NCBI RefSeq assembly: GCF_000471905.2
Contig: NW_006499776.1
Span: 5,435,734-5,499,733, forward strand
Length of the DNA stretch: 64,000 nucleotides
Direction of reading: 5' to 3'
From: Amborella trichopoda
Lineage: Eukaryota > Streptophyta > Magnoliopsida > Amborellales > Amborellaceae
How positions within the stretch are numbered: the first letter of the stretch is position 1; each line of letters begins with the position of its first letter. Below, piece after piece: positions 23,562 to 35,239 of the stretch. The translations under genes and the position numbers were made by a program. The notes under the pieces were generated by a model. The model saw nothing but the letters and a program-made list of their open reading frames with translations. It did not search any database and was not told where the DNA came from.

Positions 23562-26490
23562 TGGCAAGATCTGTGGAAGACCCTGCATGACAACATGGCG
23601 TCAGACTTGATCCCAACAAAAAAGATAAAATTATTTGTAATTACTGCCAAAGAGTGATAAGTAGTGTGGTAAATAGGTTCAAGCAACACTTGGCAGGAGT
23701 TAAAGGAGATGTTTCTGCGTGCAATAGTATCCCTAATAATGTAAAAAAGCAGATGGCGGCATTTCTCAAGGTTACCAAAGGTAAAAAAATTACAAAGCAG
23801 AGGATGGATGAGGAGATAGCTAATTTATATACGCCATCAAACGGGAATGATCCAGAAGAGCAACATAATAATGACTTGGAGATGGCCACAAGAATGAGTT
23901 TATAAGAAACATATCAGAGGGAACGCGGGTTTAGAATGCCTGGTGGTTATGACATGGGCATGCATGGTGGGCCTAGCTCAGACATGCATGGCGAGCCCAG
24001 CTCGAGCATGTATGGCGGGCCCAGCTCAAATATGTATAGAGGGGTTGGTGGCAATATGTATCAAGAGGAATCAGACGTTGAAGAAATTGTTTCTAGTTTA
24101 TCTGGGAGTTTCAATATTGCAGGTCATGGTCATATAGACCCATTTCTCTCAAAGCCTAAGTTAGAACAGATGACCCTCAAAGGCATAGTGAAAGGTACGA
24201 GAAACATGTTGCGCAGATATGTTGGTAAATGGTTCTACGATAAAGGGATCTCCTTTGATGCAGCCAATAGCCCATATTTTCCACCTATGGTCAACGCAAT
24301 CCAGAGAGCCGGGCCCGGGGTAAAACCCCCGACGGCATATGAGCTCAGTGGGCCAATATTGGATGAAGAGGTGGAGGAAGTTAGAAAGTGAATTGAAGAA
24401 TATAAACAGAGTTGGCCAAGAACAGGCATTATTCTCATGAGTGATGGTTGATTGAATAAAGTTAGCAAAAAGGAGTTTGTAAACTTCTTGACCCATTCCC
24501 CAAAAGGTACAGCTTTTTTGTTTAGCAAAGACGTATCAAAGACGAAGAAGGATGCAAACTTCTACGTACGACTACATGATCAGATAGTGGAGGAGGTGGG
24601 AGATCAGCATATAGTCCAGTTTATTACGGATAATGCGCATACATGTGTTTCTACGGGCAGCAAGTTAATGGATAAGAGGAAGCATCTAGTATGGACCCCG
24701 TGTGCTGCACACAACATCGATCTTATGTTAGAGGAGATCGGTGAAATCAAAATTATGAAGGAGACTCTACAGGAAGCAAGGCTGGTGTCAAGATTTATAT
24801 ATAACCATTCTAAAATTTTATTTTTGTTCAAAGAACAGTCTAAGAAAAAAGAGATAATCAGACCTGCTATAACTCGCTTTGTGACAGATTTCTTAGCTAT
24901 AGACTCCATTCAAGAATTTGAAGGTACAATAAAGAGATTGTTTACCAATGAAGAGTGGTTAAATGACCACCTCTCGAAGTTCAGTACCGGGCTAAAAGTG
25001 GACAGTATAGTCTCAAATAGGAGGTTCTAGTCTCGATGTTCCAATATCATAGAGGTCGTTGCCCCCTTTGTCACAGTGTTAAGAATGGTGGATGTTGACA
25101 AGAAAGCTACCATGGGTATCCTTTATAAAGGTATCGAGAGGGCCAAATCAGCTATTGAGGAGAAGTCTAGTTTTGCTAGTAAAGTGATCGAGATTATAGA
25201 AAGAAAGTGGAATATCAAATTTGGAAGTCCAATTCATTATGCAGGTAAATATATATTTATATCATTAAAATATTTCATTCTAAATTATTTTTTTATGAAA
25301 TTTTAAATGAAATTTCTCTATTTATATATTTTCCAGGTTACTACTTCAACCCAAAATTTTTCTATTTGACACCTGAACATCCCCACAAGATTATGGAAGG
25401 GGTCAGATACATTATTGCCAAGTTGGAGAGAAGCTATCAAAACCAGGTAGCAACAATACAAGAGGTATTATTTAATATTTGGGTAAGAACTTGATTGAGT
25501 TGTTATATTTGTGAGGAATAATGCAACTAAAACGAAATATTTTGTTTTATCTTGCTATGTATAGGGATGCTATAGGATCCTTCGGAAGTAGACTTGCCAA
25601 GAATTCACAAACTAAGATGGATCCAGGTTATCCCCTAACTAATATTTTGTTCATTCATATATTTAATCTTATGAATTGTTCTTGTCGTTACAATGTTTTT
25701 TACATTTTAATCCAGCTGAATGGTGGGAGATATATGGTTGTGATGCACCTCACCTAAAGAGGATAAAAATCAAGGCGCTATCCCAGACATATTTTGCTAC
25801 TGCCTGTGAGCGAAACTAGAATACGTTCCAATGGTTGCACACTACTATGATGAGTCGACTTACTTCGGAGAAGCTTCATAAACTAGTCTACGTTCATTAC
25901 AACTTAAACCTCCGAGAGTGACAAATAAGAAGGAAGCTTGAAGACTATGAGCCGATAGACTTGGATACAATATTTGTCACAGACACAGCAGAACAATGGG
26001 CAGTAGAAGAAGAGAAGTCAGTATTGCACAAGAGAGCGTTCCTTGAGGCTATCGGTGAGGAAGATCTTGAAGAAGGTGATGAGTAGCATGAAAGAGGAAA
26101 CAACTCGCTAACATATCCACAATTGGTCAGAGATGTCGGTGAAATTGCACCTAATGAGGGATAGTGGGAAGGGGGTCTAAGGGAAAATGAGAGAGATGAT
26201 GATTCTGAGGCCACCCAATCCCAGCCAAATTATTCACATATCGAGTCTCAACAACAAGAGGGTAGGGATGAGCACGATAGTGTAGGTGAGCATGAAGGAT
26301 GGACAAGCTTCGGGGATTTTGGATTAAGACCACAACAAAACACTAACACTCGGAGATTTGGGTATAGTTAGGTGCCCACTAATTTGGATGATTCGGTTTT
26401 AGAACGAGTCAATGAATTGTCATGTGAATTCAATCAATGGCACCAGCTTAACTAAGATGAAGAACGACGTCGTCTGTCATTTCATTTTTA
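23562..26490 (+). pseudogene. hAT transposase (BED finger, DUF659, hAT dimerisation), decayed
   Basis: This would be the cut-and-paste transposase of the surrounding hAT element, acting on its terminal repeats in the nucleus. An N-terminal BED-type zinc finger is seen at about 23580-23720 (CNYCQRVISSVVNRFKQHL). Next comes an 8-residue repeat at 23960-24035 (MHGGPSSD type, more than three copies). A DUF659-like catalytic part follows (about 24130-25030: FYDKGISFDAANSPYF, FITDNAHTCVSTGSKLM, WTPCAAHNIDLMLEEIG), then the C-terminal dimerisation block (about 25710-25930: WWEIYGCDAPHLKRI, ACERN, KLHKLVYVHYNLNLR). At least two short introns are visible, one at 25245-25336 (GCAG|gtaaat...ttccag). Around eight in-frame stops interrupt the reading, for example TGA in DPA-QHG at 23605, TAA at 23903, TGA at 24389 and TAG at 25028, so no active enzyme is expected. 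Confidence 0.85.
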
Positions 26491-27434
26491 GATCGTATAT
26501 TACGAATTGTATGCTTTATTATAGTCCATGTATGATGATATATTTAATCCATGATAATTCTATGTTTATCCTTTTGTGTGATGTAAATTAAATGGTAAAT
26601 AATAGTTCATGCAGGGAAAGAACATATTAATATTCGCATATTCATGCAAAGAAATGAAAATTCTTAATGGAGTACCCTCATTTCTTATTGAATTTCTAAA
26701 AATAACATTTATAATGAATGTTAATAATTTTTTCGGATTTTTTTTAAGGTTTAATCTGATCGATTTAGCCGATTCCGGATCGTCGATTCGCCGATCCAGA
26801 TGGATTTTTGAGATGCTCGATCCGGGTCTCCGATTCGCTTTTTAAACTATTGATTGCAACCTTATAGAAACCGCAACCTTATATATATGACTTGTTCCCT
26901 CTTATGTAACAGTTTGGGCCCGTGTTAGTGGACGTGAAAGGCATCATCATTCAGATATTCTCAAAGGCCAAATCATGGTACGATGGTTGCATTAGCTGCT
27001 CGAAGGTGATGCCTCTTGAAGCAATGGATGCCTTTGAATGTCCTTCATGCCACACTTCTAATGACAAGCCAAAAAATGAGTGCACCAAGTAATTGTATCT
27101 TTATTTACTATACTTATTCTTCTTAAACATATATTCTTGACCTTCTTTCAAATTGTAGACCCATGGCAGTTATTATTTTGAGGGACAACGAAAGCTATGC
27201 TCTTAGATGACTATGTTCAATAAACAAATAGAGTAATTAATCGGCGTATCTGCCGACGAAGTGGAGCTAGTTTTGGCTGCGGTATAAACTACCTCGTATA
27301 TATCTTTTACATTTTGTATCAAAAGACCATTATCACTATAACTATTTATATGAGACTTCTATTAAACCATGAGCAGAGAGATCAAACGGTCGAGATCTTT
27401 CTTCATAGGATGAAAAACAATATATTTATTGCAT

Positions 27435-29622
27435 CATAGTTTTCGAACTTGGGCGAGTCGACTCGGCCTTGGCTGAGTTCCTCAGCCTCGCCGACTGCCA
27501 AGGCCAAGGGCCCCCAAGTCCATGGTACAGTACCTGACGGTCTACTGAGTGAACAAGAATCGCTGAAAAAACGGCAGACTCAGTTCAAAAAACATGAAAC
27601 TCGCCCGATTTTTCCATATTGGCAAATAAAACTCGTTTTCCATATTTGAAAACTTTCGTAAACTGAAAATTTGAAATTTGAGAGTGCTTTTCCATTTTTT
27701 GAACATTTCCGTGTTTTTAACAGCAATATTATCTTTACGATAAGATTTGGGTTCATAAACACCCAAATTGAACAACAATTATTCGTGAAATTATCAAGGT
27801 TTTAGGGTTCTTCATGCATAAAAAAAAATCTGCCAATCTCTTCCATTCCCTCTTATTTATCCGCTAAATTGATTGATTATGGGTTCATTTTCAATCTATT
27901 GAAGTTATCTATAAAAGCTCTATGTTGATTCTCGTGTTTATCAAGTTTAATCACCTTAAATTTACGGTTTTAGGGTTCTTTGCTCAATTTTTCTTTTTTT
28001 TTGCCGAACTTCAATGTTTTGAAGCTTTTGACAGAAGCTTCAAGAGCCCTATACCGATCAATGGCTTTCTTTTGCCATTATCGACTGATTTCGTGCATCA
28101 AAGAGGTAACATCATTAGTTTGTAAAAACATCACCAATTCTATTATTTCTCTCTAATGACTCCATAGTTTTTTATGATTTTTAGTTTTGAAATTATCTTC
28201 AAAAGGCCTATACAGATTCGTGGTGTTTTTGTTCCAATATTGACTGATTTCGTGCGTCATAGAGCTAATATCGATGAACAATCAAAAAATTGTAAATTTT
28301 AATATTTTTCTCTAATTTATCAACAATAATGTTCTAATTGTGATTATTATTTTAAGATATTGAAATAACTTGAAAGCCCCTCTATTGCTTTGTGTTTTTT
28401 TGCTTCAATAAATGTCACTTTTGCTAGAGTGCGCTAACATTTTTATCTCTTTTGTGGTTTTCAGACCTCACGATATGTAAGATTTTTTTTTTTTTAAGAG
28501 TTATAAAAAGAGGAGCTCCAAAGAAAATAGTAATTGTGAAAAAATGAGGGGTCGTTTTTTTAGAATTCACGAGATGTAAGATTTTTTTTTTTTAAGAATT
28601 AAGATAAAAAAGAGTTCCAAAAAAAAATTGTAGCCCCCTTCCCTAATTGAACTCAATACCTCTTATAGACTCACGCAACATACTTTTTTTTTTTTTAAGT
28701 GAGTTATAGAAAAAAGTGCTCCAAAATAAATCCAAGCCATTAAGAATTATAGAGTTAAAAAATATATATTTTTACTAGAGTCATAGAAAAAGAACTCTAA
28801 AATAAAGCCAAGTAGATACCAAGGGTACTAACCAATTTGCCACACATAACTGTAGTACAATTGTGGCTGGCATTTTATATAGAGCTAGTCTTTATTTTCT
28901 CTAAAGAAAAAATAACCATGGTAACAATGGTGGCCTGCATTTTATGTAGAGCTAGTCTTTATAAAGCAAAAAAAGCCAAGTAAAGACCATGGGTACTAAC
29001 GAATTTGCCACACATAACCATAGTAACAATCGTGGCCGGCATTTTATATAGAGCTAGTCTTTATTTGCTCTAAAGAAAAAATAATCATAGTAACAATGGT
29101 GGCCTACATTTTACGTTTTATATATTGCTATCTTTATTTGCTCTACAGAAAAAATAACCGTAGTAACAATGGTGGCCTCCATTTTATGTAGAGCTAGTCT
29201 TTTATAAAGCAAAAAAATAGTTTGGTGGCCGGCATTTTATATAGAGCTAGTCTTTATTTGCTCTAAAGAAAAAAAAATCATGGTAACAATGGTGGCCAGC
29301 ATTTTATGTAGAGCTAGTCTTTATTTGCTCTAAACAAAAAATAATCGTAGTAACAATGGTGCCCTCCATTTTATGTAGAGCTAGTCTTTTATAAAGCAAA
29401 AAAGTAGTTTGGGGGTATTGGATCCCATGATTGCGGGTACAAGATAAGGATCGGCATACTAACACAAAATCAGTGCTTAATTTATAATTAAATTATGCTG
29501 CTTGTTTTATATATACACTTACTTTGCATGATTTTTTGTTTAAAAAATAAGAGCTTGACTCGCAGAGTACTTCGCCTCGGCCAGGGCCGAGTACCTTGAT
29601 CGAGTCGATGTTTTGAACCTTG
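27435..29622 (+). mobile_element. 2.2-kb non-autonomous hAT-like element
   Basis: The left end CATAGTTTTCGAACTTGGGC and right end TCGATGTTTTGAACCTTG are inverted. Subterminal ACTCGGCC/GGCCGAGT blocks lie on both sides. The flanks TATTGCAT (27427-27434) and CATTGCAT (29623-29630) match at 7 of 8, the size of a hAT target duplication. The interior has no transposase. It is T-rich with short poly-T-headed repeats (28470-28760) and a minisatellite (28835-29405). It sits in the last exon of the RPA-like pseudogene. Confidence 0.75.
28835..29405. repeat. Minisatellite inside the 2.2-kb hAT
   Basis: The motif GTGGCCGGCATTTTATATAG, followed by AGCTAGTCTTTATTTGCTCT and AAAGAAAAAATAACCATAGT, repeats about seven times with a basic unit near 75 bp. 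Longer blocks starting CCAAGTA(A/G)A.ACCA occur at about 28813 and 28977. Copies differ by small substitutions and deletions. Confidence 0.85.
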
Positions 29623-29731
29623 CATTGCATTATCAAAATTTGTGCACTAGCGAAGATACAGCACTGCAACCAAGTCACCTGGTTCAACTACTTATTTTAG
29701 AAGAAGATACATCAGAAGACAACTCTACATA

Positions 29732-31480
29732 GGAAAGTGTTGTCTCTTCGTGTAAAAAGAGGCCTTGGAACTTTATGATCTGTACATTCTTGTATATATT
29801 TAATCACTGTAAATTCTTGTATATATATTTTTCTAGCCTAGACAACATAAGTGTCTGCTTAGATGATCCATGTATTCATACCTAGATATCAGTTTCCTAG
29901 ACCTATAGACTTTTTCATTTATTTCTTCATATAAACTCTTCTACACATTTGGTTAAATGTTTGCAGACATCTAATTTTAGCCTTATTTAGATAAACTTAT
30001 GATTATTGCAACTTCCTATCGATTGTGAAAATTTGAGGTAAATTAGCCTAATATCACTTTTTTTAAATAAACATTCTTTTTAAATAATTATATATTATTT
30101 TTTCTAGTGTTGTATCACCTGATGTAGATATTCTTTTGTGAATTTCTTGAAGCTCGTGGTAGTTGGTGCTTTTGAACATCAAATATGCGACATAGTTGCC
30201 AGCATTTTTTCATAAAACTTTCAGATTTTATTTGTATAGATGTTTATATATGTTGATTCCCTACTTGCATGTATTTGTTCATTTATTGATCACTACATTA
30301 CAAAAGCAGTCCACACACAAAACTTTTGTTTTCCACTTATGATTAATTTGTTTTGCATTAAGAAGGGCTCCTATGTTAAATCTGAAGCTGGATGATGTAA
30401 ATGGGTTTCTTTCAACCTTGTGCTATGGTTATCTGTTAATTTAGGAGATGGACCCATTCACAATATCATGCCTCTACACTATTTTTTTTCTACAACACAT
30501 TTTGAGACCAAACATTGGGCGTCCACTCCTCTCATAAACAACATCAGTGAAAAATATAAAAAAAATATTTTCAATAAAATAAAATAACCAAAATGTCCAA
30601 CAAATTTTAGGGGCATTTTGATCATTGTATATCATCGAAAATACTTTTTAATATTTGTTTTAGGTGCTCCTTATTGAGATGATGGCACATACCAAATTTT
30701 ATATTCATATAATTTGTAAAAAAACTTAAAAATAAAATATTATGAGGTATCGGACCTAGATCAAATGGTTAATGGCTTACTTGATCTAAATTGGACGGTT
30801 GTATACAATGTATATATATCTTCTATACAATAGGGTAAGTACATAACCTTTCCCTTAATTTTTATCAATTTATAGATATGTTGCACCATCAACTTAGAAA
30901 TTACATCATAGGTAAATATTGGGATGATATTGTTTGAATCTCTCCCTCTCTCTCTCAACGAGGATCTTTCTCTCTCTCCCTATAAATATTCAATTGTGTA
31001 TGTATGTTGCTATATCATAAATTATTATTAAATGTTCATTGAATGGCTTTTTTTTTATATATAGATTATGCAAACTTATCACATTTAGTTTAGTAATCTC
31101 GGATCCTATGGCTCTAAAACTTGTAAATGTTTGAGCCTATGTGAGGCCAGAGAATTTCATATGTTGAATGCATTATGTGTTGATATTGCTACTTGAACTT
31201 TAAATGAGAATACGACTTACCCTTTTTGTGATTTCAGTCGATGTTATACCACATTCAATCTAATCAATTATAGCTTTTCACGTATACTGCTATTATGCCG
31301 ATATGTGACATCCATTGAGTAACTATTTTCTGGCAAATTTGATTTTCTTCTACTTCTTAACGGTGGCCAATATTCATCTCCATATGAATGTGGTATGCAC
31401 TGATGGTAGTGAAATGAAGTTTTGATTGCTTAGTGAAATGTGGTATACGTTGATGTTATTCAATTCTCTATCTTGTTATG
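29732..31480. other. No supported gene
   Basis: AT-rich DNA after the RPA-like relic. It holds a CT microsatellite at 30940-30983, directly followed by TATAAATATT (30981). From about 31385 there are units of a diverged minisatellite (GAATGTGGTATGCACTGATG, AAATGAAGTTTTGATTG) that continues on the far side of the viral inverted repeat at 39441-39570. Confidence 0.5.
31385..31480. repeat. Host minisatellite, left flank of the viral inverted repeat
   Basis: Units with AATGTGGTATGCACTGATG (31387) and GAAATGTGGTATACGTTGAT (31435), separated by AAATGAAGTTTTGATTG. The same motifs in the same direction occur just right of the viral block (GAAATGTGGTATGCGCTGAT near 39459, GTGGTATGCACTAATG near 39520). 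The viral inverted repeat therefore lies inside one pre-existing array. Confidence 0.7.
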
Positions 31481-31708
31481 TTAACTAGTTAATCTGTAAG
31501 AAATATTCAGATTAGTATGCTCTATGTCTGCGTAGCTGGTCTACGATCTCTCGTTTCAGAACACAAAATATAACTTAAAGGTTAATTTCAGTGACTTTAT
31601 TCCACTGCTAAAAACTTTCTTGAGTTACATGTTAATAACAGGAACTCTGAGAGGCTGAGGAATGGCCTAAAAGCGGAGTTCATACCTTTAACATGGGGTA
31701 AAAGAAAG

Positions 31709-32610
31709 TTGGCCTTTCAAACCAAAACCAAAATTACAGTTAACAAGCAAGATATTTTCGAACTCAAGGCAGGAGATATTTCTTCAGAAGTAAGTCTAGA
31801 TACTCCTCGTTCATCCACCTCTGAACCTATGTTTTCAAAACAAGAACATCTTTTTGAAATTACCTATACTCCTGAGAAATTTTTTAAAACTCAATCTCAG
31901 TTGATCAATCCTTATCATGTTTATGATAAATCAAGCTTAAACTGGACTAAAAGGATTAAGAAACTTTGTGGAAAGAAAAACCCTGAGTCCATAAAAGAGT
32001 ATGTCCAAGCCTCTTCTTTTGATCAACATCATATCCCAGCCACCCAGTCTAAACAATATGTTACAATAACCTACCACAACATCTTTTCCCTTTATGGTTA
32101 AAAGAAGGATATACCCATATCCATTTTGGAGCCATAAAATTGGCCTTAACCTTTCATGGCAGAAAAGGGATGGAAGCAGTAACAAGAATTGTTTTGTTAG
32201 ATACAAGATTTCTTGAATACCAACATGCTTGTATAGGCACCATTCAAACAACCTTAAATGCAGGCACCATCTTTGTTACCTTCTTCCCAAATTTCAATAT
32301 CCCTATAAAAGACCCCAATCTGAGTTCAGCATTCAAAGTCCAGTTACAAATAACTGGAACTAAACAAATTGAGACCTCTTCAGTAGCCACTCTCCACTAC
32401 CAAATGGTCTATCGTTTACAAAACCATGCATTCGATATTGTTACACCTTTGACCCCTGAAACAGAAAACACTGCTTTGTTCATTAAAGTTGATAACAATT
32501 CTCAACCAGTTTGCCATTATGTCCCCAGACAAATATGCAGGGAAAGACAGATTGAATTAATACCCTCCACTTGGGTTACAAACTATGAGAATTTACAAGC
32601 TCAAAGCTAA
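31709..32610 (+). pseudogene. Viral movement protein relic, left copy
   Basis: 30K-superfamily-like movement protein of Caulimoviridae, which in living viruses carries virions or DNA through plasmodesmata. Visible blocks include KITVNKQDIFEL at the start, KKNPESIKEYVQASSFDQHH, GTIQTTLNAGTIFVTFFPNF, TSSVATLHYQMVYRLQNHA and CHYVPRQICRERQIELIP. The same protein is present in the right arm (38271-39212). It is a broken fossil. Confidence 0.75.
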
Positions 32611-33291
32611 CCAGTGTTAAAAACTGAGTCCAGAATGACTAGATTGACAAATGGTCAAGTCCAAGTTGATTTCCTACCCTCCAGTCAGGAAAATCAGACC
32701 AGAGATATTTTTCCAACTCATTTCCAAGGAATGCTCGAAAAGGTTCCAATTCTTGCCTTTAACAAACTAGGCCAACCCGTTTATGAACAGAAAACCATAA
32801 ATGGCCATAATTGGTTTGACTACTGCAACTGTGATTTTTGTCTTCAAACTGATGATGAAATGGAAATAAAGAAGAAGAAAGCACCAAAGAAAAAATCTTC
32901 TTCACAATCCTTGCACCAGAGATACCAGGATGGAGATCCTACAGTTGATCTCTTAGGAGAAAGTTCAGGTAAGTGGGATTATTATGTGACTTATGGTACT
33001 TCTCCCAAATCAGTCCCACAATCTTCTCCTATCATTTCCACTTGATGGGATGATAAAGATGATGATTCCAATTCCAAAGTACAAGACAGTTGTTTCATGT
33101 TTGACCCTTCCAATTCAAATTATGCAGATAGTTTTTCTCCTCTTCGTGATTCTGAAAAAATACAAGAAAATGAAAAGCATGTTTGGAAAATAAAAACCCC
33201 TCCCGCAAGAGACTCATCTGGTACTTCTAAATAGATTTCATCTGCTGAAGCAAGCCTAAACTGGCAAGCTGAGAATGCTAAGTTTCAAAAT

Positions 33292-35232
33292 TTGGCATTA
33301 CTGCGACTAGAAACTATCCAAAATTCTATGAAAGCTCTGTTGGAAACTACCCAGAACACTTTTTCGTCTCACACCCAAGGGTTGACATGCATAATTATAG
33401 AATTGAAAGAAAAAATTCAGCTGTTACATGAAGAACTTTTACAAATATTGTATTGTGTAAAAGACATGCATGAACAATCTTATTTGTTGTCCGTCAAAGG
33501 GAAAGAAAAAGCATTTTTGGAGAAACAATTACAAAGCCTTGAAAAGGACTATTGGATGAAATCCCAATATCAATCTCCATACCAAACCTCATATCAACCT
33601 TTGCCAACCTTTTCTCCTCAACCAAGTTATCCAACCTTGAGAAACCTAGATCATTTTCCACCAACAAGAACTTTGTATCCCCCTACTAGAATTATTCACT
33701 CTAGACCTTTTGGACTAAGATCCTATAATCCTTATGAAGATGAAAGAAGATTTCCAAAAGAAATGTTTTTCCCCAATTAAGAAAACCACAACCTAGACCA
33801 GAACCTAGTCCTTCCCAAACCAAAAAACCAAACCAGACATCTCCTACAGATAAGCCTCCCAAACAAGAAACCCAGATGTTCCAACCCTCAGAAATTGATT
33901 CTGATATAGTTGCCTCATCCACTTCTCGTTCCATATAGCTACCAGAACCCGAACCTCTTGGTGATATGAGCACCTTCTTAAAGACTCTTACCAAACCCTC
34001 TGAGATAAACCTTCATTCTGAAACCCAGTCTTCCTCTGACTCATTATCAGAAACTTCTACACCTACAACATTGTCTGAAACTTCTGATCTTCTGTACATG
34101 ATGAACCAACCAGAAGCTGACCCTCCAGAAGAACCTATGGAACCAGACCTAGATCCCATACCTACAGAAGAATTTAAACTTCCCAATATTCCACTCCCAA
34201 CCTATGGAGATTCCTCAAAAGGCTTTACTATAGATGACATCCCTCCTTCGAAATGGATAGACAGATTCAAAGAGATCCAAGGATAGATGTATGATGAAAT
34301 ATTAAATCATGCAAATACTTTGACCAACACAATTGCGAAAGTCATTGTTGGTTTTCGTGGAAGACTATTTGACTGGTATGTCAGCCTTGGAGAATACAGG
34401 CAAACTCAATTAAGAAAAAGTCAGTCCATCATTGAATTTTTCAGCTATCTCATTGCTGAATTCACAGGAACAGTCAGACATGAACAAATTACTGCAAGAG
34501 AAGAATTTTTCCAACTTAAATGCTGTTCTTTCAAACGGCATGATCTGAAAAACATTTTATGGAAATGAACAAAAGATACCATAAGATTGGAGGAATCGAT
34601 GATGTTAATCTCAAGCAATATTATTTAGAATCTATTCCTCCTACTTTGGGCAAAGAAGCCACCAAGACAATGGAAAACCAAGGACTCACAATTCAAACTG
34701 TTAGTTTTGGAGAAATTTATCAGTTTGTTTTACATGCTTTAGAACGGTTATGTTACCAAGTAGAATTTGTCAAGCAAGTGGAGAAAAACAAGTTTCTTCT
34801 TGGCAAATCGTGTGACAAACCGTATTTGAAGATTAAATGTGACACTGAGAAGCATTGTACATGTCCTTCTCTTAGAAGAAAAGCAAAACAAAAATATGGC
34901 CATACCATGGACCAAAAGAAGAAGAAGAAAAAATTCAAAACTTATAAATTTGTTCGACGATCCAAATTTCGAAAGCATCGAACCAAAGGAGACCGATGTT
35001 ATGTTTGCAGTCAAAAAGGATATTTTGCAAAGAATTGTCCCAACCAACAGAAAAAGAAGAAGCTCATCCATCTTCTTTCACAGGTACTAGACGAATCTGT
35101 TAAGGATGATTTGGAATCGGAATTTTCGCTGGATGATGAACACAATGATGAGACTTTGATCTCAATCTCCTATACAGTGGACTCTGAGCTTAATGAAATC
35201 TCAAATTCAGTCATACTTGAGGTATTTTGTCC
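33292..35232 (+). pseudogene. Viral coiled-coil linker and coat protein relic, left copy
   Basis: 33292-33780 encodes a Glu/Leu-rich probable coiled coil followed by Tyr/Pro-rich repeats (YQSPYQTSYQP). An acidic stretch (34090-34170) and a helical capsid core follow (SIIEFFSYLIAEFTG, KRYHKIGGIDDVNLKQYYLE). A Lys-rich segment and a CCHC knuckle (near 34996-35038) close it. This order is typical of caulimovirid coat proteins, where the knuckle binds nucleic acid. It is a broken fossil. Confidence 0.75.
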
Positions 35233-35239
35233 TTGTCTT

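Larger units (their letters stand above)
21424..26852 (+). mobile_element. 5.4-kb hAT DNA transposon with decayed transposase gene
   Basis: The ends are CAGGGTTTGAAAACTCGG and CGATTCGCTTTTTAAACTATTG (inverted, imperfect). They are bounded by the 8-bp target duplication GTTGCAAC/ATTGCAAC (7 of 8 match, 21416-21423 and 26853-26860). GC-rich subterminal parts (ACTCGGCGAGTC; GATCCAGATGG) resemble those of the small hAT at 13532. The 5' portion holds three tandem ~185-bp repeats and very AT-rich DNA. The transposase region runs from about 23.56 to 26.49 kb. It inserted in the palindromic GGTTGCAACC end of a MITE. Confidence 0.9.
21054..26899 (+). mobile_element. MITE copy D, split by a hAT transposon
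   Basis: The left end (GGGAAAAGTTTATATAAGG, then TTGCAACCTTAAAA) and the right end (TTTAAGGTTGCAACC...CCTTATAGAAAC...GTTCCC) are inverted relative to each other. Without the inserted hAT (21424-26852) the element is about 410 bp. It aligns along its length with the reversed copy at 41231-41622. It has no coding capacity. The inner end carries an extra AAGGTTGC-type duplication, also seen in the 41231 copy. It abuts an exon of the RPA-like pseudogene and supplies much of that gene's upstream intron. Confidence 0.75.
26913..29731 (+). pseudogene. RPA large-subunit-like gene, last exons, interrupted
   Basis: Exon 26913-27088, preceded by taacag and followed by gtaatt, is open throughout. It reads PVLVDVKGIIIQIFSKAKSW, then YDGCISCSKVM and FECPSCHTSND. 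Its two CxxC pairs are the zinc ribbon of the RPA70 C-terminal OB fold (Rep_fac-A_C type), which binds single-stranded DNA. Exon 27159-27281 reads PMAVIILRDNES, then after a frame change and a stop MTMFNKQIE and LIGVSADEVELVLAA, an RPA-like OB segment. Exon 3 starts at 27377 (DQTVEIFLHRMKNN) and is broken at 27434 by a 2.2-kb hAT. Beyond it, text such as SEDTALQPSHLVQLLILEED runs to a stop at 29729-29731. It is a pseudogene; upstream exons are not found. It could be a host gene or an element-borne RPA copy. Confidence 0.5.
31481..35232 (+). mobile_element. Endogenous Caulimoviridae fragment, left arm of an inverted repeat
   Basis: A fossil of a plant double-stranded-DNA pararetrovirus, petuvirus/florendovirus-like in layout; the genus is not resolved. 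Parts in order: 228 bp of leader, movement protein (31709-32610), a coiled-coil and proline-rich linker (about 32614-33960), and coat protein with a zinc knuckle (33966 onward; knuckle near 34996-35038). It is broken, with roughly ten breaks. The arm is about 96 percent identical by eye to 35698-39440 in reverse, so the duplication is younger than most repeats here. No reverse transcriptase is present. Confidence 0.85.

Noticed and set aside
28835-29405. CRISPR-like array
   Set aside because: Units are contiguous diverged minisatellite copies without unique spacers, in eukaryotic DNA inside a transposon.
34748-35071. Open frames antisense to the viral coat protein (also mirrored at 35859-36210)
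   Set aside because: Shadows of the Lys-rich coat-protein region; Phe/Leu-rich composition follows from the complementary AAG/AAA codons.
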